Both the position numbers and the translations under genes were made by a program. Shown in pieces: positions 17,749 through 27,049 of a stretch of 64,000 nt of DNA. Source of the stretch: Kordiimonadales bacterium (GTDB lineage Bacteria; Pseudomonadota; Alphaproteobacteria; Sphingomonadales; Kordiimonadaceae); the NCBI GenBank assembly GCA_002401685.1, contig NVTU01000007.1, positions 23,130 through 87,129 on the forward strand, read 5' to 3'. Each line of letters starts with the position of its first letter. Positions within the stretch are counted from its first letter, which is position 1. Under the pieces are notes generated by a model that saw only the letters and a program-made list of their open reading frames with translations, was not told the DNA's origin and did no database searches.

Positions 17749-18516
17749 ATGAAACAATCTATCCAACGCATCAGCCGGTCAGTGATTATCGGCGCAGCCT
17801 GCCTCGGCGTTAGCTTTACCGCTTTCGCAGACGGACATTTGGCGAAAGCCGTATCAAACGACGCCCGCCCTGCAGACGAGATTGCACGCGACGCTGGCCG
17901 CAAGCCTGCCGCCGTGCTCGGTTATTTGGGGTTAGAGACCGGCATGACCGTGTTCGAATACGGCGCATCTGGTGGGTATTATACCGCGATTATATCAGAC
18001 GCAGTGGGCGAAAAGGGCAAAGTACATGCGCAGATCGGCGAACGCTTTTGGCCACGTCTGAAAGATACAGTAGGCCCGCGCCACAAGGCACTCGGCAATG
18101 TTGATACTTATGTCGGCGCAATGGGCGACTTTAAAGGCACGGACAACAGCGTTGATATGATGATAATCTCGCTGATCTATCATCACCTGCATTTCAGCGA
18201 AGAAACGGGCGACGTAGCGCCGGGCTTTGCCAACGATATTTACAAAAGCGCGCTCCGCGTTCTGAAACCGGGCGCTGTGTTCGCGATCATTGAACACCAG
18301 GCCCCTGACGGCACGGCGCGTTCCGCCAGTGCAGCGAACCACCGCGCTGCGCTTGAGAATGCGATCACTGATCTTACAGCAGCCGGGTTTGAATATATCG
18401 GCAGTTCCGATTTACTGGCCAATGCTGATGATCCGCAAAACATTCCGTTCCGCGATTTGGCGTCAGGCCGCGATACAAGCCAGCGCTTTATTGCAAAATT
18501 CCGGAAGCCTGCTTAA
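17749..18516 (+). CDS. Exported class I methyltransferase-like protein (paralogue 5)
   Basis: This 255-residue protein has a Sec signal peptide (MKQSIQRISRSVIIGAACLG, cut probably after AFA). The mature part starts DGHLAKAVSNDARPADEIARD and continues KPAAVLGYLGLETGMTVFEYGASGGYY (landmarks at residues 48-75), MMIISLIYHHLHF, LKPGAVFAIIEHQAPDGT and RFIAKFRKPA. It resembles paralogue 2 of the array at 2-6 kb but is unlinked to it. The ATG at 17749 was chosen for the signal peptide and the GGAG site 9 bases upstream; a longer frame adds 29 atypical residues. Substrate unknown. Confidence 0.8.
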   Translation: MKQSIQRISRSVIIGAACLGVSFTAFADGHLAKAVSNDARPADEIARDAGRKPAAVLGYLGLETGMTVFEYGASGGYYTAIISDAVGEKGKVHAQIGERFWPRLKDTVGPRHKALGNVDTYVGAMGDFKGTDNSVDMMIISLIYHHLHFSEETGDVAPGFANDIYKSALRVLKPGAVFAIIEHQAPDGTARSASAANHRAALENAITDLTAAGFEYIGSSDLLANADDPQNIPFRDLASGRDTSQRFIAKFRKPA

Positions 18517-18523
18517 TTGCTTT

Positions 18524-18551
18524 GCCAAATGGGGGGAAGTTCCCATTTGGC
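18524..18551 (+). terminator. Hairpin after methyltransferase paralogue 5
   Basis: GCCAAATGGG at 18524-18533 pairs perfectly with CCCATTTGGC at 18542-18551, just after the stop codon. No T tract, so it may protect the 3' end or act only weakly. Confidence 0.5.
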
Positions 18552-18672
18552 GCTCAGACGTCCCCTGACATAATTCAAGGGCTGGTGCTTTAGCGCATAA
18601 AAGGCGGCGTGCAGTTGCACCTTACTGGAGATCGGCGCAGCGACGCTAAGAGCGAAACACAACGAAACGAAA

Positions 18673-18700
18673 ACGGCCCCAGAATGGATTCTGGGGCCGT
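18673..18700 (-). terminator. Intrinsic terminator of the GNAT gene
   Basis: Perfect 12-bp stem ACGGCCCCAGAA/TTCTGGGGCCGT with a 4-base loop, followed on the minus strand by TTTCGTTTCG. Confidence 0.8.
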
Positions 18701-18734
18701 CTTCATAGTTGGACCTAGAGCCAAAAAGGCGCGT

Positions 18735-19214
18735 CTAGAAGCCTTTCACATAGCAATATTCGGTTGTGTCAGAAATGTCGCCTAAATGTCTCGTTTGAGA
18801 CTGCCTTACGTAGCCCTCTCGCTCATAAAAGCTGTGGGCACGTTTGAAGCGGGTATCGGTCCATAATTCCATTTCCGTCGCGCCGCCGGCTCTCGCTAGA
18901 TTTTCCACATGACGGAGAAGAATGAGCCCTGCCCCGCTACCGCGCAATTTATTGGAAAGATAGATCCGCTTCAAAACCGAGCGTCCGCCTTCATCTTGCA
19001 GGTATGAAACCAGCGCAAGCACTTCATCATCACCGTCAACAACAAAGGCTTGTCCGCCAGCATCAGCCATATAAGTCGCATAAGCTTTAAGGTCAGCGTC
19101 GTAACCATCGCGCTCGAGGAACACCCCTTCATGCTCAGAAAAGCAGTCGCCCACGAGTTTAAACAGTTTTTCAGCGTCACTGTCTGTCACAGGGCGCAAA
19201 GTGATTTCGGACAT
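18735..19214 (-). CDS. GNAT family N-acetyltransferase
   Basis: This 159-residue protein has the GNAT order: ITLRPVTDSDAEKLFKLVGD, a beta-bulge region LKRIYLSNKLRGSGAGLILL that carries the acetyl-CoA pyrophosphate loop, and ELWTDTRFKRAHSFYEREGY, the typical motif B ending. It transfers an acetyl group from acetyl-CoA to an unidentified amine. It reads away from the NeuD-like gene with a 23-base gap on the same strand, so co-transcription is likely. Confidence 0.85.
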   Translation of the reverse strand: MSEITLRPVTDSDAEKLFKLVGDCFSEHEGVFLERDGYDADLKAYATYMADAGGQAFVVDGDDEVLALVSYLQDEGGRSVLKRIYLSNKLRGSGAGLILLRHVENLARAGGATEMELWTDTRFKRAHSFYEREGYVRQSQTRHLGDISDTTEYCYVKGF

Positions 19215-19237
19215 AGGTTTTCCTCGTAGAATTCTTG

Positions 19238-19927
19238 TTAAGGCTTTTTCTGAAACGGCTTGGCCGGGTTGCCAACAACCACTGTATTGGCAGGCACATC
19301 CTTGGTTACAATAGCGCCCATGCCGACAATCGCGCCTTCACCGATAACCAGCGGCCGCCCTTGCGCACCCTGTTTTATAACAGCACCGGTTCCAATATAC
19401 GCGTGGTTTTCAATTTTGACATTTCCGTTGCAACTCACCCGCGGAGCAAAAGTTACATAGTCCCCAATTTCGCAATCATGCGCCACGTAGGAATAAATAT
19501 TTGCATGGAAAAACTTACCGATTTTTGCGTTGGAAGTGACCATGCAATTATCGCAAATTATAGCGCCTTCACCAATTGTGTTCTCTTCGTACACTACAGC
19601 CGACGGAGCGTGAAACGATAGTGGGCGACAATTATTCGCGGTAAACCGCTCAGCGATTGCCTCCCTCACATGGGAATCTCCAATGGCGATATTGAAATGC
19701 TTTTCGTCAGCGGGGAGGTCAAAAAAGTCTTTTTCTGACAGTATCTTATGGCCATTGACGCTCTCTGCGGCAGGCGCTGTTTCAACTAGGAAAAACTCGA
19801 ATTCGGCTTCACTATCGCCTTCAGCCATCGCGGCGATATGTTTTTTGACAAACGAGATGACCTCTCTTGCAAAGCCACCTGCGCCAACCAAGCCTACTAG
19901 TTTTTTCTTCACAGTATTCCCCGCCAT
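19238..19927 (-). CDS. NeuD/PglD-type sugar O- or N-acetyltransferase
   Basis: This 229-residue protein has an N-terminal Rossmann-like part (LVGLVGAGGFAREVISFVKK), typical of NeuD/PglD. It is followed from about residue 100 by left-handed beta-helix hexapeptide repeats (TIGEGAIICDNCMVTSNAKI, GDYVTFAPRVSCNGNVKIEN, YIGTGAVIKQGAQG, VIGEGAIVGMGAIVTKDVPA). The His expected as base is present in SYVAHDCEIGD. Such enzymes acetylate sialic acid or UDP-amino sugars during surface polysaccharide or glycoprotein synthesis. No other sugar genes are adjacent, so the substrate is open. Confidence 0.85.
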   Translation of the reverse strand: MAGNTVKKKLVGLVGAGGFAREVISFVKKHIAAMAEGDSEAEFEFFLVETAPAAESVNGHKILSEKDFFDLPADEKHFNIAIGDSHVREAIAERFTANNCRPLSFHAPSAVVYEENTIGEGAIICDNCMVTSNAKIGKFFHANIYSYVAHDCEIGDYVTFAPRVSCNGNVKIENHAYIGTGAVIKQGAQGRPLVIGEGAIVGMGAIVTKDVPANTVVVGNPAKPFQKKP

Positions 19928-19951
19928 TCGTCAAAGCCACTTCATAAAAAA

Positions 19952-19979
19952 AACCGTCCAGTACGAATACTGGACGGTT
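19952..19979 (-). terminator. Intrinsic terminator of rpsD
   Basis: Perfect stem ACCGTCCAGTA/TACTGGACGGT with a short loop, followed on the minus strand by T8, about 50 bases after the rpsD stop. Confidence 0.9.
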
Positions 19980-20031
19980 CTTATATTGTTTGCAATGCTC
20001 CAATTCCTGCATAAGGAATTGTGTGCAGCTA

Positions 20032-20643
20032 TTAGCGTGAGTAAAATTCCACAACCAGATTTGGTTCCATAATTACTGGGTAAGGAACTTCGTCAAGGCT
20101 AGGTACACGCACGTAAGTAGCTTTGAAGCCGCTTACTGCAATATACTCTGGAATTTCGCGCTCAGGGCTTTGGCCTGCTTCGATAACCATTGGAATGCCG
20201 CGTGATTTTTCGCGCACTTCAATAACATCGTCAGGGCCAACCATCCGGCTAGGGATGTTACAACGTTGGCCGTTAACAGTAACGTGGCCGTGGTTCACGA
20301 GCTGACGTGAGGAAAATACAGTTGGTACAAACTTGGCGCGGTAAACAACAGCGTCAAGACGGCACTCAAGAATACCAATCAAGTTCTCGCCTGTATCACC
20401 TTTACGGCGCACAGCTTCATCATAGTAACGGCGGAACTGTTTCTCAGTGATGTTACCGTAGTAACCCTTAAGCTTCTGCTTAGCGCGGAGCTGGATACCA
20501 TAATCGGAAAGCTTGCCTTTACGGCGCTGACCGTGCTGGCCTGGGCCATAATCACGTGTGTTTACTGGAGACTTGGAACGGCCCCAGATATTTTCGCCCA
20601 TACGGCGGTCGATTTTATATTTCGCTTGGATACGCTTGGTCAT
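20032..20643 (-). CDS. rpsD: 30S ribosomal protein S4
   Basis: This 203-residue protein binds 16S rRNA early in 30S assembly. Recognised by [60 protein letters not shown], the S4 RNA-binding domain [20 protein letters not shown] and [14 protein letters not shown]. Length and sequence are standard for alphaproteobacteria. It stands alone, outside any ribosomal operon, with its own terminator. Confidence 0.99.
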   Translation of the reverse strand: MTKRIQAKYKIDRRMGENIWGRSKSPVNTRDYGPGQHGQRRKGKLSDYGIQLRAKQKLKGYYGNITEKQFRRYYDEAVRRKGDTGENLIGILECRLDAVVYRAKFVPTVFSSRQLVNHGHVTVNGQRCNIPSRMVGPDDVIEVREKSRGIPMVIEAGQSPEREIPEYIAVSGFKATYVRVPSLDEVPYPVIMEPNLVVEFYSR

Positions 20644-20850
20644 GCGAATCGCTCCTTCTAAATAAGCGCTATGAGCTTGTGCGACCAGTAATTCAGTGCA
20701 CTATGTGCTCACACGGACAGGATCACCATGGCCCTGACCATTCTTAACGAGCCGCGTATATAACCTGCCGCTAAGCTCGTCAATGGTTTTCTACCTAAAT
20801 CCAACAGTTAACTTAACCAGCCAATGCAAATTCACATGACTGCAGATTAT

Positions 20851-21735
20851 TTACCCCCGAAAACGACGGATAAGGCTGGAGGTATCATTCCGATTCCCGC
20901 CCATTTTCTGTACGTCCGCGTAAAACTGATCCACCAGCGCCGTCATTGGCAACGAAGCGCCCAAGTTGTTTGCCTCTGAAAGCACAATACCCAAGTCTTT
21001 GCGCATCCAATCCACAGCAAAACCGAAGTCGAACTCACCTTTAATCATAGTGCTTGCCCGATTCTCCATCTGCCAGCTTTGTGCTGCGCCTTTGCTTATA
21101 ACGTCAACAACAGCGTTAGCATCGAGCCCCGCTTCCATGGAGAAATTGATCGCTTCGGCAAGGCCTTGCACAATACCTGCGATGCAAATTTGGTTCGCCA
21201 TTTTCGTAAGCTGCCCTGCACCAACATCGCCGAGAAGTTTCACTGATTTCGCATACGCTTGCATAACAGGATCTGTCAGAGAAAACGCACCGGCATCCCC
21301 GCCACACATAACAGTAAGTTGACCGTTCACGGCGCCCGCCTCGCCGCCAGAAACCGGGGCATCAATGAAACCGAGTCCTTTGCTAACTGCAGCCGCGCCA
21401 ATTTCCTGCGCGCATTGAGCGGACGCTGTCGTGTGATCAATGAAAATAGCGCCCTCTTTCATCGAACTGAAAGCACCCTCTTCGCCAAGGCAAATTTCGA
21501 AGACATCCTTGTCGGCACCAACGCAGGCAAAGACAAAGTCCGCATCTGCAGCTGCCCCAGCCGGCGTCGGGGCCACACACAATTCGGGACCGCCATCATT
21601 GTCAAATTCTTCGAGCCATTTTTCAGCAACAGAGGTTGTTCTATTATAAACAGTTACTTGGTGTCCTGCGGCTACTAGATGGCCGGCCATCGGGTACCCC
21701 ATCACTCCCAGACCAATGAATGCAACTTGCGCCAT
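20851..21735 (-). CDS. 3-hydroxyisobutyrate dehydrogenase family NAD(P)-dependent oxidoreductase
   Basis: This 294-residue enzyme has the nucleotide-binding start VAFIGLGVMGYPMAGHLVAA, the substrate-binding DAPVSGGEAGAVNGQLTVMC and the catalytic Lys in GAGQLTKMANQICIAG. Members oxidise beta-hydroxyacids such as 3-hydroxyisobutyrate, or reduce tartronate semialdehyde (GarR/GlxR); the sequence alone does not settle which. No valine or glyoxylate pathway genes are adjacent. It is cytosolic, in single-gene context after rpsD on the same strand but 115 bases upstream of the rpsD leader. Confidence 0.9.
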   Translation of the reverse strand: MAQVAFIGLGVMGYPMAGHLVAAGHQVTVYNRTTSVAEKWLEEFDNDGGPELCVAPTPAGAAADADFVFACVGADKDVFEICLGEEGAFSSMKEGAIFIDHTTASAQCAQEIGAAAVSKGLGFIDAPVSGGEAGAVNGQLTVMCGGDAGAFSLTDPVMQAYAKSVKLLGDVGAGQLTKMANQICIAGIVQGLAEAINFSMEAGLDANAVVDVISKGAAQSWQMENRASTMIKGEFDFGFAVDWMRKDLGIVLSEANNLGASLPMTALVDQFYADVQKMGGNRNDTSSLIRRFRG

Positions 21736-22003
21736 TATAAACTCCCGAGTTTGTGCGGCTGGTCACGATCACCCCCGCTTTATTTCTATGTTCCATAGGG
21801 ACGCTACAGCTTGCTGTCCAGTAGCTTGCAAAGAAAAACGAGCCGCCCCCATTTTTCCTGCAATTCAAGATACCAACCGCTTAACATAGGTTTCAATAGA
21901 AGCGTCATTTACCAATCATTCACAAAGCGCTTGTACAAATTAACATTGAGCGTCTAATCTGATATGTAAGAGCGTATGTTTTCTAAGGACTTAGGAGCCA
22001 CTT

Positions 22004-22918
22004 TTGGCGGATGATGACAAAGTACGGCCTATAATAAAAAAGGTCATTAAAGTTTCAGGCGGCGGCCACCACGGCGGTGCCTGGAAAGTGGCGTACGCAG
22101 ATTTCGCGACGGCAATGATGGCCTTTTTTATGTTGATGTGGCTCTTGAACGTCGCCCCACCAGAGACGCTTGCTGGCCTTGCCGATTATTTCTCGCCCAC
22201 TTCGGCTGACGTACCGGGCAGTAGCGGTGTGAAAGAGATCAATCCCGCTGAAGCCGACAAAACTGGCCAAAACCCTTCTGAAACAGTCCTCATTTCAAAT
22301 CCAGGCCCTCCAGCATCAGGGGCTGAGAATGACGGAGACAAAACATCCTCGAATTTAGAAAGCAAAAGCGCAGACGAATTGGCGCTAGAACTGCAAGAAC
22401 GAATGCAGGAGCTTGAAGACGAAGCGTTCGAAGAAATTCAGGAACAATTACGGCTTGCAATACAACAATCACCCGCGTTGTCGGAAATTTCAGACCAATT
22501 AATCCTGGAAATCACCGAAGATGGGCTGCGCATTCAGCTTATTGATAAAGACCAACGGGCTATGTTTCGCCCTGGATCGGCTGACCTTTATAATTATGCC
22601 CAAGCGATGATCCGCGAAGTTGGTCTATCAGTACAGGACCTACCCAACCGCGTGGCTATTGTTGGCCACACAGACGACGGCAACTTCCTTGCCCCAGACG
22701 GCAGCTCCAACTGGGATCTGAGTGCAAACCGTGCCAATTCAGCGCGTAAAGTGCTAGGAAGTTCCGGCGTAACAAATGACCGTATTTTTGAGGTCACGGG
22801 CAAAGCTGGAAACGATCCATTATATCCTGACCAACCCAATAGGACCGAAAATCGTAGGATCACCATTCTTATCATTCGGGAAAGCCCGGTTGTCCCACCC
22901 AGCTTCCGCAGCAACTAA
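22004..22918 (+). CDS. motB: MotB-like flagellar stator protein
   Basis: This 304-residue protein has the MotB opening GGGHHGGAWKVAYADFATAM with Asp33, the proton-channel residue, in the single membrane segment at about 30-50. A long acidic linker with a coiled coil follows (ADELALELQERMQELEDEAF). The C-terminal OmpA-like peptidoglycan-binding domain is shown by VAIVGHTDDGN, WDLSANRANSARKVL and RTENRRITILI. The start is TTG with AGGAG six bases upstream, giving MADDDK. MotA is not adjacent, so the partner must be encoded elsewhere, or the protein serves another ion-driven complex. Confidence 0.88.
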   Translation: MADDDKVRPIIKKVIKVSGGGHHGGAWKVAYADFATAMMAFFMLMWLLNVAPPETLAGLADYFSPTSADVPGSSGVKEINPAEADKTGQNPSETVLISNPGPPASGAENDGDKTSSNLESKSADELALELQERMQELEDEAFEEIQEQLRLAIQQSPALSEISDQLILEITEDGLRIQLIDKDQRAMFRPGSADLYNYAQAMIREVGLSVQDLPNRVAIVGHTDDGNFLAPDGSSNWDLSANRANSARKVLGSSGVTNDRIFEVTGKAGNDPLYPDQPNRTENRRITILIIRESPVVPPSFRSN

Positions 22919-23031
22919 TTCTATATCAATTTGTCAGCTAAATTCATGTTGATTGTGTCTTGTAGATGCACCGCCCGCGCTGTAAAGCTGTTATAAGCCC
23001 TTGATTATACGAAGAACGCAGCAGAGGACTA

Positions 23032-24882
23032 TTGTTAACCAGCATGGAATTTGTCGAACCAACACTTCAGATGTGGCTAACCTTTGCAATCGTTGTCGGG
23101 GCAATTATAGCCTATGCGTATGATAAAATTCCGTTAGAAATTTCTAGTATTGCTACTGTTGCATTGCTCCTTTTTGTTTTCGAACTTGCCCCGCTCTATA
23201 GCGATGTCGGGGACAAAATCATAACAACGACTGACCTACTAAAAGGATTTGCCGATCCTGCACTGATAACGATCATGTCCTTGTTGGTGGTTGGTCAGGG
23301 ATTGATCCAGACCGGCGCTTTGAACGGTCCAGTACGTGTTCTAGTGTCGCTCGGCAAAAGTTGGCCAAAACTTATTATCGTTGTCTGTTTGATAATCGTA
23401 ATGCTTATTTCTGGCATCATGAATAACACGCCCGTTGTCGTTATTTTCATTCCTATTTTAGCAGCTCTTGCCGATAAGCTTGGTAAGCGGTCCGCAACGG
23501 TGATGATGCCGCTTAGTTTTGCAGCCATCCTAGGCGGGAATATGACCAAAATTGGCTCTAGCACCAACTTGCTGGCTATCAGCGCTTACGAACAAGCTGG
23601 CGGGGCCGAGGTCCACTTCTTTGATTTCATTATTCCAGGCGCAGTGCTCGCTGCAGTCGGCCTAGTATATGTCGCCCTCATTGCGCCCCGCATGCTGGCT
23701 GGGCGTGAAGGCATCGCCTCAAAATTAGGCAGTAAAAGCGGCAAACAATTCCTGTTTCAAATGGAGTTAAGCCACGATAGCGCCATGGTTGGGCATACCG
23801 CTGTTGCCGGCATGTTTCCTGGCCTAAAAGAAGTAACCGTCCGTCTGATCGAACGAGGTGGCGAGAAATTGTTGCCGCCTTATGACGATCTTTCGCTCAT
23901 GGAGGGTGATGTCGTGATGGTTGCTGCTACCCGCAGTGTAATGACAGAGCTGCTTAATGCATCGCCTGAAATTGTATCTAGCGCCGAAGGGGCCGAAGAA
24001 ACCAGCGACGAAAGTGGTGGCCTGCGACAGGTTATTGCAGAAGCCGTCATTGCCCCGGCTTCCCGTATGGATGGCCGTACGCTATCGCAAACCGGGTTCC
24101 GTGCTGAGACGGCCTGTACTGTGCTCGGCGTCCAGCGTCGTAGCCGCATGATCCGTGCAGCTTTGTCACAATTACGTCTTGAGGCAGGTGATGTGCTGTT
24201 GATCATGGGCACACGCTCGAACGTTTTGGCCCTCCGTGAAAACCGCGACGTTATGTTGATGGAATCTTCCGCCACCGATTTGCCAATGCGTCAATATTCG
24301 GTCCGGGCGTTACTGATTTTTGCTGGCATTGTATTTACGGCCGCCCTAGAGATTTTGCCGATTGTAATCGCAGCAATGGCGGGGGCGACCTTAATGATGG
24401 TTTTCCGCTGCTTGAACGTGCGCCAAGCTGGCCGTTCCATCGACCGACGAGTATTCACCATTGTTGGTGCTGCGCTCGCGCTTGGTACTGCGATGCAAGG
24501 CACGGGCGGTGCAGCATGGCTTGCACACGGCATGGTTGGACTTTTGGATGACGCACCCACTTGGGGACTTCTGTCAGGCTTCTTCATAATGGTAGCATTG
24601 TTAACAAATGTGCTATCGAATAACGCGACTGCCGTACTCTTTACACCTATAGCACTCTCCCTAGCGGGACAGCTGAATGTTGACCCGATGCCGTTTTTAC
24701 TTGCCGTCATCTTCGGCGCAAACTGCAGTTTTGCTACGCCTATGAGTTACCAGACCAATCTGCTGGTGATGGCGCCCGGGCACTATAAATTCTCGGATTT
24801 CTTAAAAGTCGGTACCCCGTTAATTTTTCTCATGTGGTTTACCTTTTCTATGTTTGTTCCGTGGTACTATGGTCTCCTGTAA
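23032..24882 (+). CDS. SLC13/DASS family permease with RCK_C domains
   Basis: This 616-residue inner membrane transporter has two membrane halves (about 10-215 and 425-615). They contain the family sequences IMNNTPVVVIFIPILAALAD and GGNMTKIGSSTNLLAISAY, and the second inverted repeat LLTNVLSNNATAVLFTPIAL. Between them two RCK_C (TrkA_C) domains lie near residues 235-310 and 330-410, as in the sulphate and dicarboxylate carriers of this group. The start is uncertain: TTG at 23032 is three bases after AGAGGA, while the ATG at 23044 is farther. Substrate (sulphate, dicarboxylate or other anion) not determinable. Confidence 0.88.
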   Translation: MLTSMEFVEPTLQMWLTFAIVVGAIIAYAYDKIPLEISSIATVALLLFVFELAPLYSDVGDKIITTTDLLKGFADPALITIMSLLVVGQGLIQTGALNGPVRVLVSLGKSWPKLIIVVCLIIVMLISGIMNNTPVVVIFIPILAALADKLGKRSATVMMPLSFAAILGGNMTKIGSSTNLLAISAYEQAGGAEVHFFDFIIPGAVLAAVGLVYVALIAPRMLAGREGIASKLGSKSGKQFLFQMELSHDSAMVGHTAVAGMFPGLKEVTVRLIERGGEKLLPPYDDLSLMEGDVVMVAATRSVMTELLNASPEIVSSAEGAEETSDESGGLRQVIAEAVIAPASRMDGRTLSQTGFRAETACTVLGVQRRSRMIRAALSQLRLEAGDVLLIMGTRSNVLALRENRDVMLMESSATDLPMRQYSVRALLIFAGIVFTAALEILPIVIAAMAGATLMMVFRCLNVRQAGRSIDRRVFTIVGAALALGTAMQGTGGAAWLAHGMVGLLDDAPTWGLLSGFFIMVALLTNVLSNNATAVLFTPIALSLAGQLNVDPMPFLLAVIFGANCSFATPMSYQTNLLVMAPGHYKFSDFLKVGTPLIFLMWFTFSMFVPWYYGLL

Positions 24883-24901
24883 AGCGTAAGGAAGAGCACA
24901 G

Positions 24902-25654
24902 ATGACCGATCAGGGACTGCAGTTTCCCAAATTTTATGTTACCGCCCCATCGCCCTGTCCCTATATCGAAGGATTGGTAGAGCGAAAAGTATTCACCGAA
25001 CTACGAGGGCCTGATGCTGCGGCTTTAAGCGAGGCCCTTGGCCGTGTAGGATTTCGGCGCAGCCAGTCGGTTGTTTACCGCCCTGCATGCGAAAGCTGTT
25101 CGCAGTGCGTAAGTGTACGCGTACGGGCTGGCGAATTTAAAATATCGAAATCCCAGAAGAAAGTTTTACGCAACAATCAGGACCTTATCCCCACAGTCTT
25201 GCCTGCCGAGATAACCGACGAACAATTTGACCTGCTGCAGAGCTATCTTGCAAAACGCCACAGCCAAGGCACGATGGCAGACATGACTAAGAACGAATTC
25301 CGCGACATGGTAGAATCGAGCCCGGTATCAACCGTAATCGTCGAGTATCGCCGCGCAATAGATAAGAAGCTGATGGCAGTTGCTCTTTCAGACCAGCTTA
25401 CTGACGGCCTATCAATGATATACAGCTTCTTTGATGTGGACGACAAACGTCGCAGCCTAGGCACGTATATCATCCTCGATCATATTGGCCGTGCAGCACA
25501 CAGTAACCAGCCGTTTGTCTATTTGGGTTACTGGGTCAAAGAGAGTTCAAAAATGAGCTACAAATACCGCTTCAAGCCGCTAGAGCAATTAGGCCCCAAC
25601 GGTTGGTTTAATGCCGAAAGCAGCGAAGAACACACGCAAGAAAATCACTTTTAG
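24902..25654 (+). CDS. bpt: Aspartate/glutamate leucyltransferase Bpt
   Basis: This 250-residue cytosolic N-degron enzyme moves leucine from Leu-tRNA to N-terminal Asp or Glu, marking proteins for ClpS/ClpAP. Recognised by PCPYIEGLVERKVFTELRGP, VGFRRSQSVVYRPACESCSQ, the Cys cluster CESCSQC, and the C-terminal HIGRAAHSNQPFVYLGYWVK, then YKYRFKPLEQLGPNGW. The length is standard for bacterial Bpt. It begins 20 bases after the SLC13 gene and may share its transcript. Confidence 0.93.
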   Translation: MTDQGLQFPKFYVTAPSPCPYIEGLVERKVFTELRGPDAAALSEALGRVGFRRSQSVVYRPACESCSQCVSVRVRAGEFKISKSQKKVLRNNQDLIPTVLPAEITDEQFDLLQSYLAKRHSQGTMADMTKNEFRDMVESSPVSTVIVEYRRAIDKKLMAVALSDQLTDGLSMIYSFFDVDDKRRSLGTYIILDHIGRAAHSNQPFVYLGYWVKESSKMSYKYRFKPLEQLGPNGWFNAESSEEHTQENHF

Positions 25655-25876
25655 TCACGAGCTTGCGCGATCTATGCGTCTTTATTGCGTATGAGCTGTC
25701 TCGGTGCTAACGCCTTTTTTTGTTGGCTCATAATCCTTTAAAAAATCCTTTTAACACAAGATATTGTTAGATGAGGCCACAAGGCTTGCTCATCAAGCTT
25801 TGCTGCCTATACTGTGCGCAAACGAATCGGCCCCGCGAATCGCGGTGTTAGTTTCTGTGATCAGGGAGAGACGTCA
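25655..25876. other. Intergenic region before the TRAP operon
   Basis: About 220 bases with no supported gene; expected to hold the TRAP operon promoter. No clear operator palindrome was seen. Confidence 0.4.
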
Positions 25877-27043
25877 GTGCACAAACAACCAAAGAAAATA
25901 GCCTCCTCGAAGGCTATCAAAACTGACGTCAGTCGCCGCAACTTAATTAGAGGCGCCGGTATAATTGGTGCTGCAGCCCTAGTTTCTGCGTGTGATAGCG
26001 GTGCCAGCGAAAAGCCGCTCGGCGGCCCTGCGGTACTTACCAAAAAACGCTCACTGAAAATGGTGACAAGCTGGCCTAAGAATTTCCCTGGTCTCGGGAT
26101 TGGTGCTGAACGCCTCGCGAACCGTATTGTTGAGCTCTCAGACGGCTCGATACAGATTAAAGTTTATGCGGCGGGCGAACTTGTCGGTGCATATGAGGGC
26201 TTTGATGCCGTTAGCCAAGGCAAAGCTGACATGTACCATGCCGCCGAATATTACTGGCAAGGCAAGTCCCCTGCTTTTAACTTTTTCGCTGCTGTACCAA
26301 TGGGCATGACAGCAAGCGAGATGACTGCTTGGATACGCTTTGGCGGCGGACAGGAACTGTGGGATGAGCTCGCCGGCAAATTCAATGTTAAGCCTCTGCT
26401 CGGCGGCAACACTGGCACGCAAATGGGCGGCTGGTTCCGCAAGGACATGAACAGCATTGAAGATTTTCAGGGCCTTCGCATTCGTATGCCTGGTCTTGGT
26501 GGTGAGGTTATGCGCCGGGTGGGTGCAACACCTGTTACCAAATCAGGCGGAGAAATATTCCAGGCACTCAGCCAAGGAAACATTGACGCCACAGAATGGA
26601 TCGGCCCGTGGAATGACTTGGCGTTTGGTTTCCATACCATCGTCAAGAAATACTATTACCCCGGCATTCACGAACCCGGTACAGCGCTTGGTTTCGGTAC
26701 AAATAAAGACCTGTGGGAAGACTTCAGCGAAAAAGAACGCACTATCTTCCGGCACGCTGCAATGGCTGAAAACGACTACATGTACAGCGAGTTTAATGCC
26801 AACAATTCCCGCGCGCTTGATACGCTTATCAACGACCACGACGTTCAGTTGCTACGCTTTAGCGACGAAATATTGACAGAGCTTGCCAAGGTTTCAGCTG
26901 AAGTGGTTGCGGAAGCTGCCAATACGGATGATCTAAGCAAACGTATATTTGATAGCTTCTCAGAAGCGCGCCGCGGTAGCATTCGCTGGGGAGCCATTTC
27001 TGAACAAGCCTTCACCCAGGCGCGAAGCCTAATCGAAGGCTAA
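25877..27043 (+). CDS. TRAP transporter substrate-binding protein (DctP-type)
   Basis: This 388-residue periplasmic binding protein has a twin-arginine signal SRRNLIRGAGIIGAAALVSA, where Cys follows in a lipobox-like position, so it may be a Tat-exported lipoprotein. The mature part (MVTSWPKNFPGLGIGAERLA, ELSDGSIQIKVYAAGELVGA, FQGLRIRMPGLGGEVMRRVG, and the ligand-Arg region) is of the COG4663 mannitol/chloroaromatic TRAP type. The GTG at 25877 was chosen because GGGAG precedes it by 8 bases; the upstream extension adds 21 residues of unlikely signal. First gene of a DctPQM operon. Confidence 0.9.
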   Translation: MHKQPKKIASSKAIKTDVSRRNLIRGAGIIGAAALVSACDSGASEKPLGGPAVLTKKRSLKMVTSWPKNFPGLGIGAERLANRIVELSDGSIQIKVYAAGELVGAYEGFDAVSQGKADMYHAAEYYWQGKSPAFNFFAAVPMGMTASEMTAWIRFGGGQELWDELAGKFNVKPLLGGNTGTQMGGWFRKDMNSIEDFQGLRIRMPGLGGEVMRRVGATPVTKSGGEIFQALSQGNIDATEWIGPWNDLAFGFHTIVKKYYYPGIHEPGTALGFGTNKDLWEDFSEKERTIFRHAAMAENDYMYSEFNANNSRALDTLINDHDVQLLRFSDEILTELAKVSAEVVAEAANTDDLSKRIFDSFSEARRGSIRWGAISEQAFTQARSLIEG

Positions 27044-27049
27044 TCACGG

